DNA from: Candidatus Rikenella faecigallinarum
Lineage (GTDB): Bacteria; Bacteroidota; Bacteroidia; Bacteroidales; Rikenellaceae
NCBI GenBank assembly: GCA_019113395.1
Contig: DXHL01000003.1
Span: 1 to 41,408, forward strand
DNA: 41,408 nt
Direction: 5' to 3'
This document shows, one piece after another, positions 33,773 through 41,408 of the stretch (the stretch's first letter is position 1; the number at the start of each line of letters is the position of its first letter). The position numbers were made by a program, and so were the translations under genes. The notes beneath the pieces were generated by a model. The model saw only the letters and a list, made by a program, of their open reading frames with translations, made no database searches and was not told the DNA's origin.

Positions 33773-34795
33773 ATGTTACGCGTGAAACAAGACAACCACA
33801 CCGGCACACGGCCCGTAGCGCGATGGTTTCGGAACCTGGCGGTTCTGATATCCGTAGCGTTGGGGTGGTCCTGTATCAAGGAAGACATCAGTCGCTGTCC
33901 GGTACCACATTATTTTGATTACGATTGGGTCAATCAGGTGGAGAGCGATGCGTGTCGGGGGCAGGTTCACCTGCGGTTATACCACGAGAGCGGGAACTGC
34001 TATCCGTATGACACGCCGCGGGAAGGGACAGCCCTGATGCTGGCACAGGGACGGTACGAAGTACTGACCTTTAACGACCGTATGCAGGGTTTGACCTATA
34101 GCGGATTGGAAAGCAGCCGGACGGCTACTGCCACAGTACAGGATGTTGCAACGCCGGAGTTGGTCACGCGCATCGAGGCGTTGCGGCAGCAGCAGGCTCA
34201 GGCAGCCAGGGTATGGACCAAGGCTGACAATCCTTTGATAGGTCAGGCCAAGGGGTTCCTGTACTGGGACTCTATCCCGCAGACCACGGTAGAATTTGCT
34301 TACGAAAAGCACGACACGTTGATACCGGAAACCATTGGATATGTGCTGAATTTCCATTGTCGGTTCACGAATTTGTCGATGGAGGATGCCGACAGCATGG
34401 AAGTTACCCTTTCGGGTATTGTGCCTGAGGTATATATGTTGGAGGGGCAATCGACGGGTCAGGCTTCGCGGACGGCGTTGTGTGAGACAACTCGGGAGAG
34501 TGACGGTTTCTTGGCCACGTTGTATGTGTTCGGATTCAACCCGGATGACGAGTATGTTTTTGAGGGATACATTGAGCAGACGAATCCAGACCAGCCTCCG
34601 ATTTATGTAGACCGTGACATAACGACAATCATCAAGGATGCGGTCGAAAAGGCAGAGGCGGAAGGAAACCCCGTAATCGACTTTGAGTTGGAGCTGGAGA
34701 TAAAAGATGACGGGCATGAGCCCGTAGAGGGGGAACTGATGACGGGTATGGTGACCGTAGTCGGGTGGGATGAGGTGGATGGCGGTGAAATGTAA
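33773..34795 (+). CDS. DUF5119/FimB-Mfa2-like pilus lipoprotein
   Basis: A 340-residue lipoprotein: basic N-terminus, hydrophobic stretch (NLAVLISVALGWSC) with the probable lipidated C34. The following YFDYDW, LRLYHESGN, LAQGRYEVLTFND and GLTYSGLES resemble DUF5119 and FimB/Mfa2 proteins, which anchor or limit the length of type V pili in Bacteroidetes and are encoded beside the major fimbrillin. The start ATG at 33773 follows the recombinase-like gene by 43 bp. It ends 184 bp before the fimbrillin gene, with a GTCTTTA/TAAAGAC hairpin (34823-34848) in the gap. Assignment to DUF5119 rather than Mfa2 is from motif memory. Confidence 0.75.
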   Translation: MLRVKQDNHTGTRPVARWFRNLAVLISVALGWSCIKEDISRCPVPHYFDYDWVNQVESDACRGQVHLRLYHESGNCYPYDTPREGTALMLAQGRYEVLTFNDRMQGLTYSGLESSRTATATVQDVATPELVTRIEALRQQQAQAARVWTKADNPLIGQAKGFLYWDSIPQTTVEFAYEKHDTLIPETIGYVLNFHCRFTNLSMEDADSMEVTLSGIVPEVYMLEGQSTGQASRTALCETTRESDGFLATLYVFGFNPDDEYVFEGYIEQTNPDQPPIYVDRDITTIIKDAVEKAEAEGNPVIDFELELEIKDDGHEPVEGELMTGMVTVVGWDEVDGGEM

Positions 34796-34979
34796 TGACA
34801 CATCGTATTACTGACAGAGACAGTCTTTACACTGTTACGAATAAAGACCAAACGAATCATTAACCAACCCAAAACCCAAAAGCCACAAGACAGACACTAC
34901 GAACAACACACAAAACCAACGGAAACAAAAGAAACACATTTACCAATTAACCAATTTCATTAACCAAATTTCACAAAAC
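34796..34979 (+). promoter_or_regulatory. Long G-poor leader of the fimbrillin gene
   Basis: 184 bp before the fimbrillin ATG. The first part holds an inverted repeat, GTCTTTA (34823-34829) / TAAAGAC (34842-34848). From about 34860 the sequence is almost free of G, built of A/C-rich runs such as AACCAACCCAAAACCC and ATTAACCAATTTC. This predicts an unstructured 5' UTR, as is usual for strongly translated Bacteroidetes genes lacking a Shine-Dalgarno site. No exact TAnnTTTG was found. Confidence 0.55.
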
Positions 34980-36179
34980 ATGAAACAGTTTTTTGTAATG
35001 GCACTTGCTGCCGCTGCTGTTGTCGGTTGTAGCAAAAAAGAAGGCGCACCCGCTCCGACCGGTCCGGGCGAACAGCTGAACATCGTGACCTCGATTGCCA
35101 CCTCTCCGAGCCAGTCGGTCACCAAATCTTCTATCGATGGCTCTACCCTGCCTGTTGGGTCAGTTATCGGGGTACACCTGGCTGACGGTACGACTACTAC
35201 GAATGACTTTACGCCTGGTAACACTTCGGGTAATGGTAACTATCTGTACTACACCAGCGGTCGTAACGTCCGCTTCTCGAATGCTGCCGGTGCTAACATC
35301 TGGGCTTCGGTAGACGAAGACGAAAACACCAAACTGCTGCTCTTCCAAAACAGTGAAACGGCTAAAGTGTACGCTTACTACCCGTATGTAACGGAAGAAG
35401 AAGCTGCAACCGTGCTGGAAGGCAACGGGGATGCTACTACGTTGCAAATCCCGCTGCTGCTCACTGGCGCTATCGACGCTTCGACTTATGATGGTGACGC
35501 TGTGAAAGTTGCTACGGCTGACGACGAAAAAGACTACATGTATCACAAAGATGTATCAGAAACCGTTGTAGGTGCAGCTACCACGACCACAGCCAAACTG
35601 GTGATGAACCACGCCCTGGCTCGTGTGGCATTCATCGTCTACACCTCGCAGGACGCTCAACAGGCAATACAAGGTGATGGTACCAGCTACTACCGTTTGG
35701 ATGGTTACACCATCAAAAACAAAGCCCAGGGTGCTGACCTGAAGCTGAATGCTCCGTATGCAAAAATGGCGCTGAAGGATGGTACAATCACTCCGGGTGC
35801 TGACGGTGGTCAAATCGACCGTACCATCACCAACTACAAAATGCAAAAAAATGAAGTGGGTGACGGTGTCGCAGCTATTGGAGCTTCATCCAAAGTAGGT
35901 AACCTGGTGTACCCGATTTCGATTACTAACGACGGGTCAAAATCTACTGCAATGGAAGTGGTATTTCACATCGCTCGTGTAGCTACAGGCGACATTGCCA
36001 ATTCACCTGTAGGTTATGCTATTCCGTTCACCGTCAATAGCGGTGACAATGTTACCAAATGGGAAGCCGGCAAGAGCTACACCTACACCGTGAAATTCAC
36101 CGGCAACTCGCTCTCTATCGAAACCGTGACCGTGACCGACTGGGTTGAAGCCAACGGTGGTGACATGGAAATCGAATAA
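34980..36179 (+). CDS. Major fimbrillin, Mfa1/FimA-like pilin lipoprotein
   Basis: A 399-residue fimbrillin-family protein, the probable shaft subunit of a type V pilus. Lipobox AAVVGC with lipidated C17, then a proline/alanine-rich spacer. The body shows TLPVGSVIGVHLADG, VYAYYPY, ALARVAFIVY and the C-terminal WEAGKSYTYTVKFTGNSLSIETVTVTDW, all typical of the Mfa-like 1 fold that polymerises by strand exchange after a protease removes the N-terminal part. Codon use favours GCT, GGT and AAC unlike its neighbours, fitting high expression. It is preceded by a long unstructured leader and followed by a strong terminator that would keep it more abundant than the tip genes downstream. Confidence 0.88.
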   Translation: MKQFFVMALAAAAVVGCSKKEGAPAPTGPGEQLNIVTSIATSPSQSVTKSSIDGSTLPVGSVIGVHLADGTTTTNDFTPGNTSGNGNYLYYTSGRNVRFSNAAGANIWASVDEDENTKLLLFQNSETAKVYAYYPYVTEEEAATVLEGNGDATTLQIPLLLTGAIDASTYDGDAVKVATADDEKDYMYHKDVSETVVGAATTTTAKLVMNHALARVAFIVYTSQDAQQAIQGDGTSYYRLDGYTIKNKAQGADLKLNAPYAKMALKDGTITPGADGGQIDRTITNYKMQKNEVGDGVAAIGASSKVGNLVYPISITNDGSKSTAMEVVFHIARVATGDIANSPVGYAIPFTVNSGDNVTKWEAGKSYTYTVKFTGNSLSIETVTVTDWVEANGGDMEIE

Positions 36180-36517
36180 CGCTACTTCATGAGCTACGGC
36201 AGCGACGCCGTACACCGCTCTACTTGAGTTCTGTCCCTCCGCTCCTCCGACATCGGCGGACCGACAGCACGGAAAACACCCTCACACGGTGTCGGAACCT
36301 CGGGGGCGACGCGCCCGCCAGCGGGACTGCCCGCCCCCTTTTTTAACCTACGGAAACACAGGCCTGCCGAAAAGAGACCTCTACAACTTCTGTGCCAACC
36401 AAGGCCATCGGGGGCGATGACCACCGACACAGACCCAAAACATACTGAACAACAGACCCCATCCGACACCCTGAGCGCGTCGGAACCACATACAACCCAA
36501 CCGAGAGGATAGTGACC
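36180..36517 (+). other. Gap between fimbrillin and tip genes
   Basis: 338 bp with no gene. It contains the terminator at 36302-36344, then a C/A-rich leader running to the tip gene start. A short ACACC/GGTGT hairpin lies just before the terminator. No TAnnTTTG element was found, so the tip genes may depend on read-through. Confidence 0.5.
36302..36344 (+). terminator. Internal terminator within the pilus operon
   Basis: GGGGGCG (36302-36308) pairs with CGCCCCC (36332-36338) around a GC-rich loop that can itself fold (GCCCGCC/GGCGGGC-like), followed by TTTTTT. It lies 120 bp past the fimbrillin stop and before two same-strand tip-like genes. Confidence 0.8.
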
Positions 36518-38524
36518 ATGAAAACCTGGAACCCATACTCATCCAAAACCCTTGCACAATTAGCCTGCATTGCTCTGCTGAGCGGATGCGTCTTGCTGGC
36601 AGGCTGTCGGAGAAAGAATCGCAATTTTGCGGAACCTGCACAACCGGCATTCCTCTCCATTGCAGAAGCCAACTGGTCCAACGGTTCATCCCAAATTGAA
36701 GCGAACTCCACTCCCGACAGCAAAGCTATCAGCACAGGAAACGGGCTCAGCACACAATTTTCCGATGGGGACCGATTGGGACTCTTTCTGCGCGGCGACT
36801 CCTACGAACCGGTTGATAACCGCATGGTGACCTACACTCCGGAAGAAGGTGATATTATCACCAAGTGGGTCATCGACGGAGACCCCATCACATTATACCA
36901 GAACGAGGCGACATTAACTGCATATTTCCCTTACTCGGAATATGGTAAACTGCTCATGGACTCCATACCTCTTGTCGCAGGTGCATACGATGTGAACACG
37001 AATGATGTGGTTTGGCAACGGGACAAAGTGCACTCGACACATACCCAAGCCATGTTTCTGAATATGCAGCACGCCATGACCCGTGTGAAACTCATCTTCA
37101 GCAAAGCTCCTGCCACTGACCCTACCACTTACCTCGGAGCAGGGAAAATTGAAGCCGTACAGATTGCAGATGCCAACACGGTGGCTGAGGAAGACCAGGT
37201 GATATATGTCGATGGTTTCCTAAACCTTGAAACCGAAACGCCGACTATCTTGCCGGCCGTGCGCGGACGAGTTATCATTTCCGCGACAAAAACCCTTTCC
37301 GAAGAGGGCGTCCTTTACGATTTCCTGCTCTTACCGGTAGCCACTATCAATCCGGGTGCTGTCCAACTGCACATCCTTATCGACGACAAAACAATCACGA
37401 CCGAATTCCCGACCTCACTCATTAACGCTTGGAAAGCGGGGACTGCTTACACCTATGAAGTTACAGTGCGCAACGGTGACTCACAGGTAGTTTTCGGAAA
37501 AGTCGGCACAACCCCTTGGAACTACGGTGGAAAGATATCCGGAGACCTGGACCCCTCCAATCCTGAATACGGCGGTGGAGATGTAGAGGACTGGGGTAAC
37601 AACGGTTGGGGAGTCGAGATAACGAGCCCGCAAAACACCGACATAAATGGAAATTTCGTGGTTTCACCTGACCCGAAAAGTTCGGTCACATGGTCAACTA
37701 ATGCCAGTACCTATTGCAGCAATAAGGGTGAAGGTTGGCGGTTGCCGACACAGAACGAGGTGATGTACTTGTATTGTCTTGCACCATACTTCTCCAATAA
37801 CGAAGCGTTCGTAAATGACTACTATTGGTCGGCAACACAAAACAGTGAGATAGCCGTCACGCCCATGATGTGGTACGTGGACTTCAACATTGGTAAAACA
37901 GCATTCAATCGCACTAGCCAGAGCTACTATATGCGCTGCATCAAGGACAAGGAAACCACCGAACAAACCTACCCCTATATCACGACGGCAAGTAATGGCG
38001 GAGTAGTCATTGTCCTGCGAGATGAGAACGGGGGTGTAGATGAGGCTAACTTGTTCCCAGACAAACTGACTGCATCAGCTACCGGGACTGAAAAGAGTAC
38101 GGACAACCGCATGGCGCGTAAATTCAGGGTACAAAAGGCACAGGGACAAAGCAACACAGTGGAATGGGCTGATGCCGTCAGCTATTGCGACAACTTAGTA
38201 GAAGAAGATTGCGATGACTGGCGTTTGCCAAGTCAGCGAGAACTGATGCTGATTTGGGTCATGGGAGCAAACAGCTCTGTAACCTCAGGATATGTAAATG
38301 ATACGGGAGTGGGAGATAGTTCCGCCAAGCCCATTAGTTCGTCGTACCTCTACCAGCAGAGCGACTTTACACCATTCTCGACTAGCGCAGATTATTGGGC
38401 TGCATCGGAGGTTAGCAGCAGTGACTATTGGGCATGGCACGTAGCCTTCGATAACGGCTACACAGACCTCACCGGCACCAAAACAAGTTCCCGGAATGTC
38501 CGCTGTGTCCGGGATGAGTGGTAG
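36518..38524 (+). CDS. Pilus tip-like lipoprotein with two lectin-like C-terminal domains
   Basis: A 668-residue lipoprotein; hydrophobic signal with LLAGC, probable lipidated C30. Residues ~35-330 look fimbrillin-like (YTPEEGDIITKW, LTAYFPYSEYG, MQHAMTRVKLIFSKAP, WKAGTAYTYEVTV). Then come two DUF1566/Fib_succ_major-type domains of C-type-lectin character: the first ~360-475 (EGWRLPTQNEVMYLY, YYWSATQ, YMRCIKD), the second ~485-668 (DDWRLPSQRELMLIWVMG, DYWAASE, SRNVRCVRDEW). This is the layout of an accessory or tip adhesin of a type V pilus. Start ATG at 36518; a GTG two codons upstream is possible. Ligand unknown. The module recurs in the next gene and is distantly similar to the three silent cassettes. 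Confidence 0.82.
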   Translation: MKTWNPYSSKTLAQLACIALLSGCVLLAGCRRKNRNFAEPAQPAFLSIAEANWSNGSSQIEANSTPDSKAISTGNGLSTQFSDGDRLGLFLRGDSYEPVDNRMVTYTPEEGDIITKWVIDGDPITLYQNEATLTAYFPYSEYGKLLMDSIPLVAGAYDVNTNDVVWQRDKVHSTHTQAMFLNMQHAMTRVKLIFSKAPATDPTTYLGAGKIEAVQIADANTVAEEDQVIYVDGFLNLETETPTILPAVRGRVIISATKTLSEEGVLYDFLLLPVATINPGAVQLHILIDDKTITTEFPTSLINAWKAGTAYTYEVTVRNGDSQVVFGKVGTTPWNYGGKISGDLDPSNPEYGGGDVEDWGNNGWGVEITSPQNTDINGNFVVSPDPKSSVTWSTNASTYCSNKGEGWRLPTQNEVMYLYCLAPYFSNNEAFVNDYYWSATQNSEIAVTPMMWYVDFNIGKTAFNRTSQSYYMRCIKDKETTEQTYPYITTASNGGVVIVLRDENGGVDEANLFPDKLTASATGTEKSTDNRMARKFRVQKAQGQSNTVEWADAVSYCDNLVEEDCDDWRLPSQRELMLIWVMGANSSVTSGYVNDTGVGDSSAKPISSSYLYQQSDFTPFSTSADYWAASEVSSSDYWAWHVAFDNGYTDLTGTKTSSRNVRCVRDEW

Positions 38525-38614
38525 CAAAAGCACCCGGAACAAAACACCAGGAATAGAAAAGACACCCTGCATGCAGAACACCTTGACACTGCATCCTCAA
38601 GATAGAACACACCG

Positions 38615-38637
38615 GTATTGTCCCGCAGCGACAATAC
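38615..38637 (+). other. Intercistronic hairpin between the two tip genes
   Basis: GTATTGTC pairs with GACAAATAC-type arm GACAATAC around a 7-base loop, 22 bp before the next ATG. No T-run follows, so a role in mRNA processing or in limiting translation is more likely than termination. Confidence 0.45.
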
Positions 38638-38659
38638 TTGACTGAAAATAGTTTGCCTT

Positions 38660-41408
38660 ATGAAACAACTCGGCAATAAAAGATATGGTTGGAGGTACGC
38701 TCGAAAAGCACTCCTCGGGAGCATGGTTATCCTGACAATGATAATTGCCTCCTGCTCGCAATCCAACCTGACCAGCTCGGAAGAGGCTCAAGACGAAGTG
38801 CCAACGCCACCGCAGGAAGAGGAACTCGTTCCCATGCGCATTGCGCTGTTGGCTGACGGCCGCCTGACCGTGACAGCATCGTCCAACACGCAGCAAAACG
38901 CACTCTCCCAAACGGCCGCTGAGCCGCTGGCACAAACGCTGGGCAACACGGCACAAACAAAAGCCGGGTCAGGGCCTGACGAAACCTTGGTCAAAGACGC
39001 TTGGATTCTGCAATTCGAAATGGAAAGCAGTGACGCGGGAGCCGATGGTACGCTTGTATACCGCAAGTATGTTTCGGGGAGCGATATCTACCAGAGTAAT
39101 ACCATGGTCGAAATCTCGACCATGCTGTCCCAAAGTGACCATGCCATTATTGTCGTGGTAGCCAATGCTCCGGAATCCCTGAACGCAACCAATCTCCCGG
39201 ATGGCACGAAACTCTCCGAATTTCGGAAACGGACATTCGATGTAACCGCTACAGCCGGGACGTCCTTACCGGACGATGCTTCGACTGCCCTGCCCATGTC
39301 TGGAGAGAGTGTCAATATGCCTATCTCACTTATCGGAGCACAATCCTTTGCACTGAAACTGACCCGTTTGGTAGCGCGAATGAACCTGGTGCTGATTAAC
39401 CCCTATTCCAAATCGGACTCATACCCCTATTTGGAACTCCAGGAAGTGTCGATTCACAATGCCCCGACACAGATTTCCTATAGTCCGCTGAACGCATCGA
39501 ACACCTACCAGGAAACATTGTTCCCTGCGGCTGATGCGGCCAACTTCCGAAATTACACCCCCACAGTCTCCGGTTTTGGTGAAACAACCAACCTGAAATG
39601 GTACATTGCACCGAACCGACGTGGCACTGGGACAGCAACCTCCGCAGAGGATAAAAGTGCCTTTACAGCTCCGGAAGGACAAGCTAACTATTGTACTTAT
39701 ATCCAAATCAAAGGGTTGCTTAAGGAGACTGCCAGTGGAGCACAGACCGAGGTCTACTACAAAGTCTATTTGGGGAATGACAATATCGACGACTACAACC
39801 TTTGGGCCAACAACGCCTATTGGGCGCAACTGACCATTACCGGCTTCAACAGCGGCTCCATGGAAGTGGGTTATGACGGCTTTGAAGTCGAGGTCGGTGG
39901 TTTGGATGGAACTTCCGAAAACACCATTATCGGGTGGCATCCGGATTCAGGATTGGAACCCGTACCCGGGTTCACGGCATTCTCGCCCGACCAAATCGAT
40001 TTTGGGGATGCTCCAACTGCCGAAGACGGCACGGTTACCTTTACCGTCAACAGCCAATGGAGGTTCAGTTATGAAGGTGCGGACAAAGAGTATGTCGTGT
40101 CATCCGCAACCCATGAACCTGACAATGTACAGGTGGGAGGGAGTGACCGCCAGCCGACAGAATGCTCTGTCACCTTCACGCCAAAGGCCTACACAGGTCA
40201 GGATGGTATACCTGCTGCCGGCAATGTATATAATGTCGTTGCCCGTTTTGAATCCGTAGGAGAAAAGGAAAATGGGGAGGTCAATGTGTATGACACTCGA
40301 ACCACCATTTTGTATCGTACCATCCCGGCATTCTACGGTGAGCCTTCGGTGTCCCCGACTGTTGGTACGGAACTATCCAGCAAGGCTCAGTCCATTACGG
40401 TTTCATTGGCATCCAATGGCAAGTGGAGCGCTACGGCTAATCCGGGGACTACAACGACTCAGCAACCAATCACCTACCAGACCCGGGAAAGAAATGTGTT
40501 GGTGAATGCAAACTACACCTGGGTAAACCGCACGGTAACGGTAACGGTTCAATATGGAGACAAGACCAAAACGTACACCTACACCCAACGTGGCCAATAT
40601 ATTGATGGAGTGTCGATATCTCCTGACCCTTCATCGGGTATTCCAGCGGAAGGTGGGAACTATGCTATCACCATCACCGGCGATTTCACCAGTGTTCCTG
40701 TGCGTGCCATTGTCGGCAGCAATACCGTTTTGGCGTCAGGCAATGCATCGGCCAATTCGCCTATCAACTTGACCATACCATACAATGCTGACCCGGACAA
40801 TACTCGATATATCGTCTTCCAGTATCAGAAAAACGGGCAATGGATTGACATCAAGGGGGGCACGCAGGCCACCAATCCTGCTTTGGACATGGGGGCTCAT
40901 TTTATAATTGACTCGGACTATCCACATACAGGACCATGGATAGATGCTTTCAATCGTTGCAATACAAAAAAACAGCAGGAAGGAGGATGGCGATTACCTA
41001 CATTGAACGAATTACGTTTCCTGTATGCAATCAGTCCAGCGTTTACAGGAAAGGATTCCTTTATTCCGCATGCCCATTGGTCCTCTACTTTGGCAAGTGG
41101 AGTTGCAGCTGACGAATCATCTGCAAAGTATTACTATCTGAACTACCAGAGAGGACACACCCATTTCTCTCCGATGAAAAACGAAGGATGGAATAGTGCA
41201 TTCTATATTCGTTGTATTAAAAATATTTCGACCATAGAGACATGGCCTATGTATAGTATAAAAAATCAAATTGTCGAAGTGATTCTTCGTGCGGGAAATA
41301 GTGGATTCCCGGAAGAAGCCATGTTCCCCAATCGGCTGAATGAAACTACGCTCAATGGGGATATCGAATCGCTGACCTACAACAAACTGTCCCGCCGATT
41401 CCAGATTC
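38660..41408 (+). CDS. Second pilus tip-like lipoprotein, truncated by the window end
   Basis: An uninterrupted frame of 916 codons that leaves the window without a stop. The N-terminus is basic with a lipobox (MIIASC, C32). A fimbrillin-like region follows (LKLTRLVARMNLVLINP, EVSIHNAPTQISYSP, AYWAQLTITGF). Residues ~440-700 look like two or three beta-sandwich repeats of BACON/Ig type (FTVNSQWRFSYEG, ITVSLASNGKWSATANPG, YAITITGDFTS). A lectin-like domain then starts near residue 770 (GGWRLPTLNELRFLY, HWSSTLA, YIRCIKN), followed by a linker homologous to that of the upstream tip protein (EEAMFPNRL against EANLFPDKL). A second lectin-like domain is therefore expected beyond the window. Probably the terminal adhesin. 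It begins 135 bp after the upstream gene. Confidence 0.82.
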   Translation, partial: MKQLGNKRYGWRYARKALLGSMVILTMIIASCSQSNLTSSEEAQDEVPTPPQEEELVPMRIALLADGRLTVTASSNTQQNALSQTAAEPLAQTLGNTAQTKAGSGPDETLVKDAWILQFEMESSDAGADGTLVYRKYVSGSDIYQSNTMVEISTMLSQSDHAIIVVVANAPESLNATNLPDGTKLSEFRKRTFDVTATAGTSLPDDASTALPMSGESVNMPISLIGAQSFALKLTRLVARMNLVLINPYSKSDSYPYLELQEVSIHNAPTQISYSPLNASNTYQETLFPAADAANFRNYTPTVSGFGETTNLKWYIAPNRRGTGTATSAEDKSAFTAPEGQANYCTYIQIKGLLKETASGAQTEVYYKVYLGNDNIDDYNLWANNAYWAQLTITGFNSGSMEVGYDGFEVEVGGLDGTSENTIIGWHPDSGLEPVPGFTAFSPDQIDFGDAPTAEDGTVTFTVNSQWRFSYEGADKEYVVSSATHEPDNVQVGGSDRQPTECSVTFTPKAYTGQDGIPAAGNVYNVVARFESVGEKENGEVNVYDTRTTILYRTIPAFYGEPSVSPTVGTELSSKAQSITVSLASNGKWSATANPGTTTTQQPITYQTRERNVLVNANYTWVNRTVTVTVQYGDKTKTYTYTQRGQYIDGVSISPDPSSGIPAEGGNYAITITGDFTSVPVRAIVGSNTVLASGNASANSPINLTIPYNADPDNTRYIVFQYQKNGQWIDIKGGTQATNPALDMGAHFIIDSDYPHTGPWIDAFNRCNTKKQQEGGWRLPTLNELRFLYAISPAFTGKDSFIPHAHWSSTLASGVAADESSAKYYYLNYQRGHTHFSPMKNEGWNSAFYIRCIKNISTIETWPMYSIKNQIVEVILRAGNSGFPEEAMFPNRLNETTLNGDIESLTYNKLSRRFQI

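Overview
The window looks like chromosome from a gut-type member of the Bacteroidales, probably Rikenellaceae/Alistipes-like. This is inferred from the fairly high GC of the housekeeping genes, many promoters of the Bacteroidetes TAnnTTTG type, single-chain PurL, eukaryote-like one-subunit GlyRS, a Ser-type sulfatase, a PNGase F-like enzyme, and a fimbrillin (type V pilus) locus. No tRNA, rRNA, IS element, CRISPR array or reverse transcriptase was seen.

Layout. 1-1067: silent cassette 1 with its hairpin-rich tail. 1132-3880 (+): tsaD, a small methyltransferase-like protein, a LolD/MacB-type ABC ATPase and a PduO-type cobalamin adenosyltransferase, tightly packed. 3954-7161 (-): cysQ-like phosphatase, arginase-family hydrolase, cation:proton antiporter. 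7273-8611: silent cassette 2 and tail. 8612-12815: cca and pdxJ (-), nadK (+), ruvX-def (-). 12884-16002 (+): sulfatase, glyS. 16121-19242 (-): nadC and a DPP4-type peptidase. 19393-23242 (+): rlmH and a large orphan NtrY-like histidine kinase. 23243-24943: silent cassette 3 and tail, directly behind an mmcQ/yjbR-like gene (-). 25065-32757 (-): purL, M23/LysM peptidase, hisS, PNGase F-like protein. 33103-41408 (+): serine-recombinase-like protein without its catalytic residues, DUF5119-like pilus lipoprotein, major fimbrillin, and two large tip-like lipoproteins that share a C-terminal lectin-like module (the second runs off the window).

Most notable signal. Three promoterless, startless reading frames (396-1067, 7273-7923, 23940-24563) each encode only the C-terminal Fib_succ_major/C-type-lectin-like part of a surface adhesin. 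All begin at the same nearly identical ~45-bp core (QWGRKD.FPGADGSTI), diverge strongly in the middle, end in SVRCVQE, and are followed by the same ~167-bp non-coding tail. That tail runs into arrays of long palindromes, some with compensatory base-pair changes. Non-coding tails are far more alike than the coding middles, the opposite of ordinary duplicates. I infer a dispersed archive of silent adhesin tips, used through recombination with an expressed gene elsewhere. The pilus locus at the right end encodes distantly similar lectin-like tips and a degenerate serine recombinase, so the window may hold parts of a larger surface-variation system. Function is inferred, not shown.
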